A stretch of 64,000 bases of DNA, from contig CALSLP010000004.1 of NCBI GenBank assembly GCA_943787225.1, positions 62,001 through 126,000 on the forward strand. Reading direction: 5' to 3'. The position numbers and the translations under genes are program-made. Positions 31,884-42,111 of this stretch are shown piece after piece. The stretch is from an uncultured Alphaproteobacteria bacterium. Its GTDB lineage: Bacteria; Pseudomonadota; Alphaproteobacteria; MPNO01; UBA2964. How positions within the stretch are numbered: position 1 is the first letter of the stretch; the number at the start of each line of letters is the position of its first letter. The notes under the pieces are model-generated. The model worked only from the letters and a program-made list of their open reading frames with translations, was not told the DNA's origin and did not search any database.

Positions 31884-33197
31884 TCAGGCGCAGAGCTTTG
31901 AAAGAGCCGATTCTACAGATAACTCCTCACGATCACCTGTCGCGCGACGTTTCAATTCAATGACGCCGTTTTTCAAACCGCGGGGCCCAACAATAACCTG
32001 CCAGGGCAACCCGATGAGATCCATTTTCGCAAATTTAGCGCCTGCTCTTTCATCCCGATCATCATACAGGACATCCTGTCCCGCAGCTTCGAGCTTTTGC
32101 ACTATGTCTTCGCATGCGGCATCACAATCAGCATCACCGGTTCTTAAATTGATGACGCCGACCGAAAACGGCGCAACGCTGTCAGGCCAGATAATGCCAT
32201 CATCATCGTGATAAGCCTCGATAATGGCACCAACAAGGCGCGACACACCGATCCCATAGGATCCCATTTCCGGGAAGAGGTCGTCACCGTCAGGGCCAGT
32301 AACGGTCGCCCCCATCGCCTTGGAATATTTAGTGCCGAAATAAAAGATATGGCCGACTTCAATGCCGCGCGCGCTTATCAGACTTTCACCGAGTTCTCCT
32401 GCCTGAGCAGCGTCATGCTTCTCATCTGTCGCCGCGTAAAGGCTTGTCCATTTCTCGACAGTTGACGCAAGATCACTGTCGTCGGTCGCAACTTCTGACA
32501 GTGCGTCATAGGTCAGATAGTCTTTATGACAATAGACCTCGCTTTCCCCGGTATCGGCGAGAATGATGAATTCATGACTTAGATCGCCGCCAATAGGACC
32601 GGTATCAGCTTGCATAGGAATAGCTTGCAGGCCCATACGCGCAAATGTCCGCAAATAGGACACAAACATTCGATTATAAGATCGGCGGGCACTCTCGTAA
32701 TCGAGGTCAAAGGAATAGGCATCTTTCATCAGAAACTCACGACCCCGCATAACGCCAAATCTCGGGCGCACCTCGTCGCGGAATTTCCACTGAATGTGAT
32801 AAAGAATTTTTGATAAATCTTTGTAGCTTCGGATTGTCTGACGAAAAATATCCGTGATCAGTTCTTCGTTTGTTGGGCCGTACAACATCTCCCGGTCATG
32901 CCGATCAATGATCCGCAGCATCTCTTTGCCATACCCATCGTAACGACCTGATTCCTGCCACAAGTCTGCTGACTGAATGGTCGGCATCAACAATTCCTGT
33001 GCACCTGCAGCATCCTGCTCTTCTCGGACGATCTGTTCGACCTTGCGCAACACCCGCAACCCTAAAGGCAGCCACGAGTAAATACCCGCGCTAGCCTGAC
33101 GTACCAGGCCCGCACGCAACATAAGACGATGCGATACGATCTGCGCTTCTGCAGGATCTTCTCTTAACGTCGGCAAAAAATAGTCTGATAAACGCAT
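31884..33197 (-). CDS. proS: proline--tRNA ligase (short alphaproteobacterial type)
   Basis: Class II aminoacyl-tRNA synthetase for proline. It has 437 residues, against about 570 in E. coli ProRS; it lacks the INS editing domain, which is characteristic of alphaproteobacteria. Motifs are [21 protein letters not shown], motif 2 [22 protein letters not shown] (in two pieces: [10 protein letters not shown] and [11 protein letters not shown]) and motif 3 [16 protein letters not shown]. The C-terminal anticodon-binding domain has [19 protein letters not shown]. Confidence 0.96.
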   Translation of the reverse strand: MRLSDYFLPTLREDPAEAQIVSHRLMLRAGLVRQASAGIYSWLPLGLRVLRKVEQIVREEQDAAGAQELLMPTIQSADLWQESGRYDGYGKEMLRIIDRHDREMLYGPTNEELITDIFRQTIRSYKDLSKILYHIQWKFRDEVRPRFGVMRGREFLMKDAYSFDLDYESARRSYNRMFVSYLRTFARMGLQAIPMQADTGPIGGDLSHEFIILADTGESEVYCHKDYLTYDALSEVATDDSDLASTVEKWTSLYAATDEKHDAAQAGELGESLISARGIEVGHIFYFGTKYSKAMGATVTGPDGDDLFPEMGSYGIGVSRLVGAIIEAYHDDDGIIWPDSVAPFSVGVINLRTGDADCDAACEDIVQKLEAAGQDVLYDDRDERAGAKFAKMDLIGLPWQVIVGPRGLKNGVIELKRRATGDREELSVESALSKLCA

Positions 33198-33291
33198 ACA
33201 ATATTATCCCGAAAAGCGGCCCATAGCCGCAGGAGTGGCGGGCAACGCGGTCAGACTTTAGGGAAAGCAGAATGCTAAGGCAATGGCGAGA

Positions 33292-33711
33292 TCAGCGCCC
33301 GGCTGACATGCGTTTCTGGCAAAGTGCTGTAAGCTTCGCGGCCTGTTCGCTTTGAAGCGGCTGGTCATTGAAATAGGCACGGCCATTCTTAAATTTGACG
33401 GTTCCCACAGTAAAATTCTGTGTTTGGAATTGGGCCGGGTCAACGGGTAAGCCGAGTGACTTTTGTAGATCTACCGTTATCGGAATACTGAAGTCAGTCG
33501 GTGCCTTGATCTGGATGCTACCACCCAGATCTGCAGGTAGAACCTTTCTTCCGTATGCATCAACGCCGGGCTGATAGGTGACGTCTTGATTGGGCGCATG
33601 CGCTACCAACTGAGCGCAGTCGTCCTTTGTGACGGACACGGTTTGGGCACCGGCCGAATATATAATGAATATGGCAAAACAAAAAATTGCCGTGGTGACA
33701 AAACTGCGCAT
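33292..33711 (-). CDS. small exported protein of unknown function
   Basis: A 139-residue protein with a clear signal peptide (about 1-22, ending SAGAQ), so it is probably periplasmic. I cannot name a domain. Visible features are two Cys residues (about 33 and 131) that could pair, a TYQPGVDAYGRKVLPADLGG segment and a hydrophilic C-terminus. A similar short exported protein with a central AYGRKV-P-DL motif is familiar to me as a conserved hypothetical of Rhodospirillales, from memory only. It lies between proS and a divergent purine permease, with 94 nt to proS. Confidence 0.72.
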   Translation of the reverse strand: MRSFVTTAIFCFAIFIIYSAGAQTVSVTKDDCAQLVAHAPNQDVTYQPGVDAYGRKVLPADLGGSIQIKAPTDFSIPITVDLQKSLGLPVDPAQFQTQNFTVGTVKFKNGRAYFNDQPLQSEQAAKLTALCQKRMSAGR

Positions 33712-33804
33712 AAATACACCCTACAGGTGTATGCCTAAGCTTTTCTTAAGCGAATCGACCCGGTATGCGACAATTTTGATCTAAAATTAAAATTGGGGGT
33801 CTTT

Positions 33805-35106
33805 ATGTTAAACAAAATGTTCAAGCTGGACGCACATCAGACCACGGTCAGGACCGAGCTATTTGCGGGTCTCACCACCTTCCTGACAATGGCCTACATC
33901 ATCTTCGTCAATCCGGATATTCTTTCAATCGCCGGGATGGATAAAAACGCAGTATTTGTCGCCACCTGTTTGGCGGCAGCCTTTGGCTCTCTGGTCATGG
34001 GTTTCTACGCTAATTATCCCATTGCGCTGGCACCAGGCATGGGATTGAACGCCTTCTTTACATTTGGCGTCGTCAAAGGCATGGGTGTCAGTTGGGAAAT
34101 TGCGCTGGCCGCCGTCCTTATTTCAGGTGTTCTCTTCCTAATCCTGAGCGTTCTGCCTTTCCGAGAATGGATCATCAACAGCATCCCTAAATCCCAGAAG
34201 CTCGCTATTGCCGCCGGGATCGGTCTCTTCCTCGGGTTTATCGGACTGAAGAGCGCTGGCCTCGTCGTCGATCACCCTGCAACCCTCGTACAGATGGGTG
34301 ATCTCACATCCTTAAAAGTCTTGCTGGCAGTACTCGGCTTCATCGTCATCGTCGCCCTCGACTATAAGAAGATCCCAGGCGCCATCATTATCGGCATTCT
34401 GTTAGTTGCTATCGTTGGCATGGTAACGGGTCTGGCCAAACCACCAGCAGCAATTGTCAGCATGCCACCGGACCCCTCGCCTACTTTCCTGGCGCTGGAT
34501 ATGGCTGGTTTCTTTAAGCTTGCCGGTGCCACAATGCTGATCCTGGTCTTTAGCTTCCTCCTCGTCGACATGTTTGATACGGCGGGAACGCTTATTGGTC
34601 TCGGTCATCAGGCTAAAATGCTCGATAAAGACGGTAACCTGCCAAATATCGGAAAAGCACTGGTTGCCGATAGTAGCGCTACAGTTGCTGGCGCTGTCTT
34701 CGGAACATCCTCAACAACCAGCTATATCGAAAGCGCCTCAGGCATCCGCGCCGGAGGGCGTACAGGACTTACCGCGGTAGCTGCCGCTGGCTGCTTCCTT
34801 CTGGCTCTCTTCTTTGCGCCAGTTGCGACATCGGTCCCTGCTTTTGCAACGGCACCGGCAATCGTCTTTGTCGCCTGCATGATGGCACGTGGGCTGGCAG
34901 AAATTGACTGGGACGATGTTACAGAGTTTGTCCCAGGCGTGATCACGGCCCTGACCATGCCTCTAACATTCTCGATTGCCACTGGCATCGGGCTTGGATT
35001 TATTTCTTACGTCGGAATTAAACTGGCTTGCGGACGGTTAGGCGATATCAGCGCGGCCATGTGGCTGGTATCGATTACCTTCCTGATCTACTTCGTCGCC
35101 GTCTAA
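33805..35106 (+). CDS. NCS2/AzgA-family purine permease
   Basis: A membrane transporter of the AzgA-like branch of the nucleobase transporters (adenine, guanine and hypoxanthine uptake). It has 433 residues with 12-14 hydrophobic segments. Diagnostic stretches are GLTTFLTMAYIIFVNPDIL, ANYPIALAPGMGLNAFFTFGVV, DMFDTAGTLIGLG and the helix 10 region GTSSTTSYIESASGI. The frame opens at TTG 33793, but ATG 33805 follows a GGGGG Shine-Dalgarno at 33795-33799 and fits the family start. A terminator follows. The exact purine specificity cannot be read from sequence. Confidence 0.92.
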   Translation: MLNKMFKLDAHQTTVRTELFAGLTTFLTMAYIIFVNPDILSIAGMDKNAVFVATCLAAAFGSLVMGFYANYPIALAPGMGLNAFFTFGVVKGMGVSWEIALAAVLISGVLFLILSVLPFREWIINSIPKSQKLAIAAGIGLFLGFIGLKSAGLVVDHPATLVQMGDLTSLKVLLAVLGFIVIVALDYKKIPGAIIIGILLVAIVGMVTGLAKPPAAIVSMPPDPSPTFLALDMAGFFKLAGATMLILVFSFLLVDMFDTAGTLIGLGHQAKMLDKDGNLPNIGKALVADSSATVAGAVFGTSSTTSYIESASGIRAGGRTGLTAVAAAGCFLLALFFAPVATSVPAFATAPAIVFVACMMARGLAEIDWDDVTEFVPGVITALTMPLTFSIATGIGLGFISYVGIKLACGRLGDISAAMWLVSITFLIYFVAV

Positions 35107-35114
35107 CAATAACG

Positions 35115-35167
35115 AGCGCGCCTCATTTCATCTCATGTGAGGTGGTTTGAGGCGCGCTATTTTTTTG
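35115..35167 (+). terminator. intrinsic terminator of the purine permease gene
   Basis: A perfect 11-bp stem (AGCGCGCCTCA at 35115-35125 with TGAGGCGCGCT at 35148-35158) is followed by a run of seven T. The loop holds a smaller CTCA/TGAG helix. It overlaps the 3' end of the convergent tag gene, whose last codons use the loop. Confidence 0.87.
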
Positions 35168-35663
35168 AATACTGGACAAGTTTCTTCATGGGCGCCCGGC
35201 AAATAGCCCGTGCTCATCAAAAACTCACCGGTAATTTCACCGCCCGTAAACAAAAAAGTTTTCTTGAATAGTTTGACCCACTCGCTCCTTTTCCAATCGG
35301 GTGATGTTCCTCCAGCCAGGTGCTGAACGACCCAAACTCCTTTTGCAGCTCGCAAATCGTCCGGGCGTTCTCGATTGCTGCATTTACCTTGAGCTTGTTT
35401 CGAATGATCGCGGCATCACTCAGCAAGCGTTCACGCTCCGCATCGCCATATTTGGCAACGCGGTGGATATCGAAGCCGTCAAAGGCAGCAAAGAAACCTT
35501 CGCGCTTTTTAAGGATTGTTAGCCAAGACAGGCCTGCCTGATTGATTTCAAGCACAAGCCTTTCAAACAACACATTGTCATCCACCACAGGAAATCCGTA
35601 TTCCAGGTCATGATAAGGACCATGGAAAGGATGCCCCGGCGCGACTTCGCAATAATTTGGCAT
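35128..35663 (-). CDS. tag: DNA-3-methyladenine glycosylase I (Tag), apparent -1 frameshift
   Basis: Base-excision glycosylase for 3-methyladenine. The first frame (35217-35663, 148 residues) has the Cys/YHD-type N-terminus (PYHDLEYGFPV), ILKKREGFFAAFDGFD and FGSFSTWLEEHHP. It then continues with unrelated residues. The missing C-terminus, SEWVKLFKKTFLFTGGEITG and FLMSTGYLPGAHEETCP, is intact in another frame down to 35128. The two join if one base is missing around CACCCGATTGG at about 35293-35303. The second part holds the His and Cys expected to bind zinc, so the single-frame product would probably be inactive. Joined, it is about 178 residues, close to family length. Confidence 0.85.
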
Positions 35664-35669
35664 GACGGG

Positions 35670-35918
35670 CTAACCGTTTCGAAACGAGATGACGTCCGAC
35701 ACGATCACCCAGTAAATTATTGCTGTAATAACTCCGGAAATTACGGTGGCTGCGAGGACCTTCTTTAACAAATGGGGGCGGACAGGCGCGCCCGCCTCAT
35801 GACCGGATTCCGCCTCATCACCCACCTCATGAGGTGGCTTTACGCCGATCGGTAGCGCCATAAAGAACACAAGCCACCACGTCATCACATAAACAACTAT
35901 TGCGGAAACCCACGACAT
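35670..35918 (-). CDS. DUF1467 family membrane protein
   Basis: An 82-residue protein with two hydrophobic segments (about 4-26 and 55-75) separated by an acidic, His-containing loop (GVKPPHEVGDEAESGHEAGAPVRPH). It matches the alphaproteobacterial DUF1467 pattern, including MTWWLVFFMALPIGVKPP. The function is unknown. It lies 9 nt from the RNase J frame and 6 nt from tag, so these are probably co-transcribed. Confidence 0.82.
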   Translation of the reverse strand: MSWVSAIVVYVMTWWLVFFMALPIGVKPPHEVGDEAESGHEAGAPVRPHLLKKVLAATVISGVITAIIYWVIVSDVISFRNG

Positions 35919-35927
35919 TTCAGCCCC

Positions 35928-37584
35928 TCAAATCCTTACAACATGCACTTGAACGATTGGGCGCTTGCCGGTTTCCGCCCGAAATACGCGGCGTGCCGCC
36001 TGGCTCACAACACTTTCAACTTTATCATCAATGAAACGTTGCCGTCGCGACATCGAGCTAACGGCATCAGAAATTGCTGAAATAGCTTCTTCATGCATCA
36101 CGACATCTTCGCCAATCGCCGTCAACGATACCCGGTGCTGAAAGTTGTGGCGTTTTGATCAATTCCCCGTCTTCGTCGAGGACCACTGTCGCCACAGCCA
36201 CGCCGCTAAAAGTCATTCGACGGCGTGCGCGAACAACATCACCTTCTACGGGGACCAATCGGCGGCCATCGACGGCGTATCTTCCTGACTGCACCTGCGC
36301 CAAAATTTTGGGTTCACCTGGTGCCAGACGAAGCATTTCTCCGTTCTCAGCCATTGCCGTAACCGGGATTCCGTTCTCACGACCAAACTTACAATGTTCA
36401 ATCAAGTGCCGCGCTTCACCGTGAATAGGTATCAACACCGGTGGTTTCACCCAGTCGTACAATTGCTGGAGTTCTTCGCGTGCGGGGTGACCAGAAACAT
36501 GAACAAAGGCATCTCGTTCGTTGATGACCTCTACATTCAAGCGCGCCAGTTGGTTCCTAAGGCGTCCAATAGCTCTTTCGTTACCAGGAATTTCACGGGA
36601 TGAAAAAATTACCGTATCGCCCTCGGCCAACGAGATATCCGGATGATCATCGGCTGCAATTCGTGCCAAGGCCGCACGCGCTTCGCCCTGGCTCCCGGTG
36701 ACAAGCATCAACACCTCATCGCGCGGTAAATACCCGATATCACGGGCATCAACGAACTCAGGACAATTCTCGAGATAGCCACACTCTTTCGCGATCTCCG
36801 CAATCCTCCACAACGAACGCCCAACGAGGGCCACACGTCGTCCGGTGGCCTCTGCTACATGAATGGCGCTTTCCATTCGAGCGACATTGGAGGCAAAACA
36901 GGCAATCGCAACTCGGTTCTTACAGTTTTGAACGACGTCAATTAGACTTTCCCGTAAGGGGCCTTCTGAGCCTGTGCGTCCTTCCACAAACACATTCGTT
37001 GAGTCACACATCAGCGCGAGTACGCCGTCATTGCCTATTTGTCGAAGTGCCTTCTCATCTGTGGGCGGACCGACTAACGGCTCGGAATCCAGCTTCCAGT
37101 CGGTCACATGCAGAACCGTCCCTAGAGAGGTTTTAATCGCCAATGCCTGCGTTTCAGGGACTGAGTGCGCCAAATTAACCAAAGAGATATCAAACGGGCC
37201 AACCGAGAAGTTCCCACCGGGCTTTACTTCATGAATTGGCACAGCGCTAGCGAGACCGGTCTCCGGTAGTTTCCGCGTTAGCAAACCCGCCGCAAAGGGT
37301 GTTGCATAGACCGGACAGTTCAACTGCCGCCACAGATAAGGAACGCCACCCAAGTGGTCTTCATGGGCATGCGTAACAACAAGCCCAACTAGATTATCAA
37401 TGTTCTCAATGATGAAGGCCGGGTCCGGAACCATGACATCAACACCGGGCGTCAAATCGTCGCCAAATGTCACGCCACAATCGACCATCAACCAGGAGCC
37501 CTTATATCCGTAGAGCCCCATATTCATTCCAATTTCGCCACAGCCACCAAGTGGCAGGAAAACGAGCTCGTCAGATTTATTCAT
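35928..37584 (-). CDS. rnj: ribonuclease J, apparent frameshift in the C-terminal domain
   Basis: Metallo-beta-lactamase/beta-CASP ribonuclease that processes and degrades RNA. The main frame (36091-37584, 497 residues) has the zinc motif THAHEDHLGG (His72, His74, Asp76, His77), CDSTN, and HVSGHPAREEL. It ends abruptly after LSAPGIVDG with GDWRRCRDA. The usual C-terminal part continues in another frame from about 36125 to 35928 (TAIGEDVVMHEEAISAI through TGKRPIVQVHVVRI). One extra base at about 36120-36126 explains this. The lost ~60 residues belong to the C-terminal domain; the catalytic core is intact. Joined length is about 551 residues, normal for alphaproteobacteria. Confidence 0.88.
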
Positions 37585-37587
37585 GAA

Positions 37588-38364
37588 TTAAAGGCTTTGC
37601 GTGTTTCGGCGGTAAATTTCGGAGAGACCTCGAAGAGTGAGACCATTGTCGAGGTGTTCAATAGCATCGATTTCCTCAGCGAATAGTGGGGCGAGACCGC
37701 CTGTCGCAACAACACACATTGCCGCGCCATACTCTTCTTTAATACGTTTGAGTAAACCCTCAATGAGTCCAACATAGCCCCAATAAACACCGGACATCAT
37801 TGCAGGAACGGTTCTGGTCCCAATCACGGCCTTCGGTTTCTGAACCGCGACGCGTGGCAATTTAGCGGCGGCCATATGAAGGGCATCAAGTGACAGGTTA
37901 ATTCCAGGAGCAATGACACCCCCGCAATAACTGCCATTTTCATCGACCACATCAAACGTCGTTGCGGTTCCAAAATCGATTACAATCAACGGTCCGCCAT
38001 ATCGACGGTGTGCCGCGGCAGCATTGACCAGACGGTCCGCACCAACCTCATCGGGTTCATTGACGAGGACATCGACACCAATCTCGACGCCTGCTTCACC
38101 AACCACCAGGGGGTCCGTTTTAAAATACTTTCGGCAAAGGGTTTTAAGACTAAACAACATTTCCGGTACGACAGTCGCCAAAATTGACGCAGAAATGTCT
38201 TCTACTTTCAGATTCTCAAGCGCCATCAAATGCGTTAGCCAAACACCGTATTCATCTGCGGTACGCTTGGCATCACTGGAAGCCCGCCATTCACTCTTAA
38301 GCGTTTCACCGTCATATACGGCAAAAACAATGTTGGTGTTTCCTGAGTCAATGGCGAGAAGCAT
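37588..38364 (-). CDS. coaX: type III pantothenate kinase
   Basis: First step of coenzyme A synthesis, phosphorylation of pantothenate, by an ASKHA-fold kinase dependent on a monovalent cation. The 258 residues begin MLLAIDSGNTNIVFAVYDG, with the phosphate-1 motif at DSGNTN. The conserved EVGADRLVNAAAAHRRYGGPLIVIDFGTATT follows in the middle (EVGADR and DFGTATTFD). GVIAPGINLSLDAL and VATGGLAPLF complete the pattern. It lies between birA and rnj, 11 nt from birA. Confidence 0.95.
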   Translation of the reverse strand: MLLAIDSGNTNIVFAVYDGETLKSEWRASSDAKRTADEYGVWLTHLMALENLKVEDISASILATVVPEMLFSLKTLCRKYFKTDPLVVGEAGVEIGVDVLVNEPDEVGADRLVNAAAAHRRYGGPLIVIDFGTATTFDVVDENGSYCGGVIAPGINLSLDALHMAAAKLPRVAVQKPKAVIGTRTVPAMMSGVYWGYVGLIEGLLKRIKEEYGAAMCVVATGGLAPLFAEEIDAIEHLDNGLTLRGLSEIYRRNTQSL

Positions 38365-38375
38365 TGGAATTACCG

Positions 38376-39116
38376 TCAGTCTGAAAAAAATATTTCTGCA
38401 GCAGCGATCATGCGGACACTACCATCTACCCTTTCCAACACCAGTGCCCCCGCCCCGTCAATACCCTGAAAAACACCCTGCTCTTCGTTTCCATCAGGAA
38501 ACCGCGCGATAATCGGATCACCAATACCGTGGGCGACAGACATCCATCGATCCCGGATCACTGAAAACCCATTTTTCCGCCAGGATTTTTTCCAATGATC
38601 AAATGAATGAATTAAGTCAGACACCATATCAGATCGATCCACCGATAGATCGACATCAGCTAGTGAAATGGCCTTATCAGCCACTGCAGAGGGCGTATTC
38701 GAAAGATTTACGCCAATGCCAACGACACTGAATTCGTTCAACGCCTCAATCAAAATACCCGAGAGTTTATTGCCGTTGAGCAACAAGTCATTTGGCCATT
38801 TGCAGGATAAAGCAGCGTTTGTTCCTGTGTGCTTAAAGACCGCGTCATAAACAGAAAGCGATGCAACATAAGCTAACTGCCCCGCTATAAGCTGATCAGG
38901 AACTTTCGTTACGATAGAAAGATACAGGTTCCCCGCTGGGGACTCCCACACGCCATCACGACGGCCCCGCCCTGCAGTTTGCCGTTCAGCAACCACGACA
39001 AGTCCCTCACTGGCATCGCCAGAGGCAATTAGCCTCAAGGCTTCGCTGTTCGTACTATCGAGGCGTTCATATGAATGAAGAGAGGTGCCTTTAGGAAGGC
39101 CGGGAAGGTCGCCCAT
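38376..39116 (-). CDS. birA: biotin--[acetyl-CoA-carboxylase] ligase
   Basis: Attaches biotin to the carrier protein of acetyl-CoA carboxylase and similar enzymes. I place the start at ATG 39116 (MGDLPGLPKG), preceded by GGGGA, 11 nt after nuoN; the frame extends to 39221 inside nuoN but without family similarity. The ~246 residues carry YERLDSTNSEA, the biotinyl-AMP loop GRGRRDGVWESPAGNLYLS, KWPNDLLLNGNKLSGILIEA and GIGVNL. There is no N-terminal helix-turn-helix, so it is a monofunctional ligase, not a repressor. Confidence 0.93.
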   Translation of the reverse strand: MGDLPGLPKGTSLHSYERLDSTNSEALRLIASGDASEGLVVVAERQTAGRGRRDGVWESPAGNLYLSIVTKVPDQLIAGQLAYVASLSVYDAVFKHTGTNAALSCKWPNDLLLNGNKLSGILIEALNEFSVVGIGVNLSNTPSAVADKAISLADVDLSVDRSDMVSDLIHSFDHWKKSWRKNGFSVIRDRWMSVAHGIGDPIIARFPDGNEEQGVFQGIDGAGALVLERVDGSVRMIAAAEIFFSD

Positions 39117-39126
39117 TCCCCGTACC

Positions 39127-40593
39127 TTACCCCGCGAGAAGCATTCGCGCTGCGGTCCCTGCACCACCGACGACAATGTCCGGACGGACAATAAAGAAGG
39201 TAACGAATAATGTCGTCCCAACGAGAATGATCTTCACTTCACGGCTCATCGTACGATCAAAGGCCTCGGCGGGTTCATCAAAATACATTATCTTGATAAT
39301 CCGAAGATAATAGTAAGAGCCGATAACGCTTGCGAGTACACCAATAATGGCCAAGGTATACAGACCGGATTCAATCGCCGCCAAGAAGATATAGAGCTTA
39401 CCGAAGAACCCGGCCAACGGCGGGATGCCCGCCATCGAAAACATAAATATTGCCAATGCCAAAGCCAACATCGGTTGGTTACGGGCCAAGCCGGCCAAAT
39501 CAGATATACCTTCGACCATCCGCCCTGTACGGCGCATCGCTAGAACGCAGCAGAATGTCCCAACGTTCATCGCAAGATATATAGCCATATAGACCAGAAT
39601 ACCGCGCACACCTGCCTCTGTGCCCGCAGCAAGACCGATGAGGGCGTAGCCCATATGCCCAATCGAGCTATAGGCTAACAGGCGCTTGATATTGTCCTGC
39701 CATATAGCTGCCAGCGCTCCCAACACCATCGATGCGATGGAGATCAGAACGATAACCTGTTGCCACTCAGCGATAAGCACACCAAATGGCCCCACCAGCA
39801 CTCGGACAAACAACGCAATTGCGGCGATCTTAGGGGCTACAGCAAAGAACGCGGTAACAGGCGTTGGCGCCCCTTCGTAAACGTCCGGCGTCCACATATG
39901 AAATGGCACCGCAGAAACTTTAAAGGCAAGGCCAGCGATGAGGAACACCAGGCCGACCACAAGTCCGACACTCGGACCGGTACCACCTAATCCCTTAAAG
40001 AGGGTCGCCAAGCCGTCAAAACTCGTTGTACCAGCGAAGCCGTAGATTAACGAGCAACCATAAAGCAACATCCCCGAAGACAACGCGCCAAGAACAAAAT
40101 ACTTCAGCCCCGCTTCCGACGATTTAAGCGAATCCCGACGAAAAGCAGCCACCACATATAACGCGAGGCTTTGTAGTTCCAGGCCGACATACAATGAAAT
40201 CAGATCATTTGCCGAAACCATCATGAACATGCCAAGCGTGGCAAACAGGATCAGAACCGGATACTCGAAACGGGCAATGCTTTCCTGTTCATTGAAATTG
40301 ATCGACATAATTATGGCGAGAGATGAACCTATAATGATCAGCCATTTCATAAAGTGAGCAAAATCATCGACGACAAACTGTCCGCCAAACGCAACCATGC
40401 GGCCGCTTTGAACTGATGTCAGGACAACACCAACAACCACCAAGGCCAGTACGGCGATCCAGGAAACCGAACGGGTCGAGCTATCACCACGGAACACGCC
40501 AAGCATCAGCAACGCCATGCAGGTGCAGGCCAGCACTATCTCGGGCAGTGCGGGCGTCAATTGGGACATCGACAACATTGATACCTCACTCAT
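39127..40593 (-). CDS. nuoN: NADH-quinone oxidoreductase subunit N
   Basis: Antiporter-like membrane subunit of respiratory complex I. The 488 residues are almost wholly hydrophobic with about 14 spans. Family landmarks are [43 protein letters not shown] with a discontinuous-helix Lys, [19 protein letters not shown] and [16 protein letters not shown]. It is the last nuo gene and overlaps nuoM by ATGA. ATG 40593 is used; a second Met six residues in is possible. Confidence 0.96.
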   Translation of the reverse strand: MSEVSMLSMSQLTPALPEIVLACTCMALLMLGVFRGDSSTRSVSWIAVLALVVVGVVLTSVQSGRMVAFGGQFVVDDFAHFMKWLIIIGSSLAIIMSINFNEQESIARFEYPVLILFATLGMFMMVSANDLISLYVGLELQSLALYVVAAFRRDSLKSSEAGLKYFVLGALSSGMLLYGCSLIYGFAGTTSFDGLATLFKGLGGTGPSVGLVVGLVFLIAGLAFKVSAVPFHMWTPDVYEGAPTPVTAFFAVAPKIAAIALFVRVLVGPFGVLIAEWQQVIVLISIASMVLGALAAIWQDNIKRLLAYSSIGHMGYALIGLAAGTEAGVRGILVYMAIYLAMNVGTFCCVLAMRRTGRMVEGISDLAGLARNQPMLALALAIFMFSMAGIPPLAGFFGKLYIFLAAIESGLYTLAIIGVLASVIGSYYYLRIIKIMYFDEPAEAFDRTMSREVKIILVGTTLFVTFFIVRPDIVVGGAGTAARMLLAG

Positions 40594-42104
40594 CGTCCGG
40601 ACACCGACAGGGCTTCAACAGCCGCCATTGCCGTTTTATGCTGATCCACCAGATTAGTGACAGACACTTCAATTATTTCCAGGAATGGTCCGGGATAAAC
40701 GCCCATCAAAATTGTCAGAACAAGCAACGGCGTAAAGACCGCCACTTCACGACGGTTCATATCCATGATCGATTTGAGGTCATTTTTAGTCAGTTTTCCG
40801 AAGATCACTCGGCGATAAAGCCACAGCATATAAGCCGCACCCAAAATAACGCCCGTCGCCGCCAATGTCGCGGCCCAGGTACTGACCTGGAAGAGACCAA
40901 CCAGAATTAGTATTTCGCCAACAAACCCGCTTGTCCCTGGCAGGCCGACACTGGCCAGCATAAAGACCATAAAGAAAAATGCATAAACCGGCATTCGCTC
41001 AGCCAACCCGCCATAACGCGCGATCTCTCGCGTATGCATGCGGTCATAGATGACGCCGACACAAAGGAATAAGGCAGCCGATACAATGCCGTGGCTGAGC
41101 ATCTGAAAGATGGCGCCGGTGACGCCCTGCTGATTGAGGGTAAATATGCCGAGCGTTACAAACCCCATATGCGCCACGGACGAATAGGCAATCAGCTTTT
41201 TCATATCCAGCTGCACCAGCGCGACAAGGGATGTGTAAATAACCGCGATGATGCTCAGAGTGAAGACCATCGGCGTAAAGAAGTCAGTCGCGACAGGCAG
41301 CATCGGCACCGAAAATCTCAAGAAACCGTATGCCCCCATCTTCAACAACACGCCTGCCAATATGACAGACCCTGCCGTCGGTGCTTCAACATGGGCATCA
41401 GGCAACCAGGTGTGAACCGGCCACATCGGCACCTTAACGGCAAAGCTGGCAAAGAAAGCGAGCCACAGCCAGTACTGAATATCACCCGGCAGCGCATATT
41501 TCAGAAGCGTCGGTACGTCTGTCGTTCCTGCCTGCAAATAGATCGCCAGAATGGCCAGCAGCATGAGCACAGAGCCGGTCAGCGTATACAAAAAGAACTT
41601 GAACGCCGCATAAACGCGCCGCTGTCCACCCCATACCCCGATAATCAGGAACATTGGGATCAGGACACCTTCAAAGAAAATGTAGAACAGAACGAAATCG
41701 AGAGCGCAGAACATGCCCACCATCAAGGTCTCAAGAACCAGGAAGGCGATCATGTATTCTCTGACTCTCACCTTGATGGCATCCCAACTTGCCAGGATGC
41801 AGATGGGAGTCAGCAGTGTTGAAAGCAGAACGAATAGAACTGAAATTCCGTCGACACCCATATGGTAATTGATGCCGAAGCTCTCAATCCAGGGGTTCTT
41901 TTCAACGAATTGAAAAGCGGCTGATTTCCGATCAAACCCGGTCCACAGCATCAGTGACAGGAAAAATGTTATCGACGATGTCCAGAGAGCAGTCATGCGA
42001 GCATTGCGCGCGACCACCGCTTCATCACCACGGATCAAAAGGATAAATAGAGCTCCTACCAAAGGCAGGAAGGTGACGAGGCTTAGGATGGGAAAATCAC
42101 TCAT
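40590..42104 (-). CDS. nuoM: NADH-quinone oxidoreductase subunit M
   Basis: Antiporter-like proton-pumping subunit of complex I, with 504 residues and about 14 spans. Landmarks are the charged [19 protein letters not shown] region, the key Glu in the helix after [62 protein letters not shown] and [10 protein letters not shown]. It starts 7 nt after nuoL and overlaps nuoN. Confidence 0.97.
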   Translation of the reverse strand: MSDFPILSLVTFLPLVGALFILLIRGDEAVVARNARMTALWTSSITFFLSLMLWTGFDRKSAAFQFVEKNPWIESFGINYHMGVDGISVLFVLLSTLLTPICILASWDAIKVRVREYMIAFLVLETLMVGMFCALDFVLFYIFFEGVLIPMFLIIGVWGGQRRVYAAFKFFLYTLTGSVLMLLAILAIYLQAGTTDVPTLLKYALPGDIQYWLWLAFFASFAVKVPMWPVHTWLPDAHVEAPTAGSVILAGVLLKMGAYGFLRFSVPMLPVATDFFTPMVFTLSIIAVIYTSLVALVQLDMKKLIAYSSVAHMGFVTLGIFTLNQQGVTGAIFQMLSHGIVSAALFLCVGVIYDRMHTREIARYGGLAERMPVYAFFFMVFMLASVGLPGTSGFVGEILILVGLFQVSTWAATLAATGVILGAAYMLWLYRRVIFGKLTKNDLKSIMDMNRREVAVFTPLLVLTILMGVYPGPFLEIIEVSVTNLVDQHKTAMAAVEALSVSGR

Positions 42105-42111
42105 GCTCTTC

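Noticed and set aside
33793..33804. TTG start for the purine permease
   Set aside because: The TTG overlaps the GGGGG Shine-Dalgarno of the ATG at 33805, which fits the family start better.
41091..41822. 243-codon open frame on the plus strand opposite nuoM
   Set aside because: The translation is rich in His, Gln, Arg and Asp with no hydrophobic core, as expected for the antisense of a membrane-protein gene. nuoM is certain.
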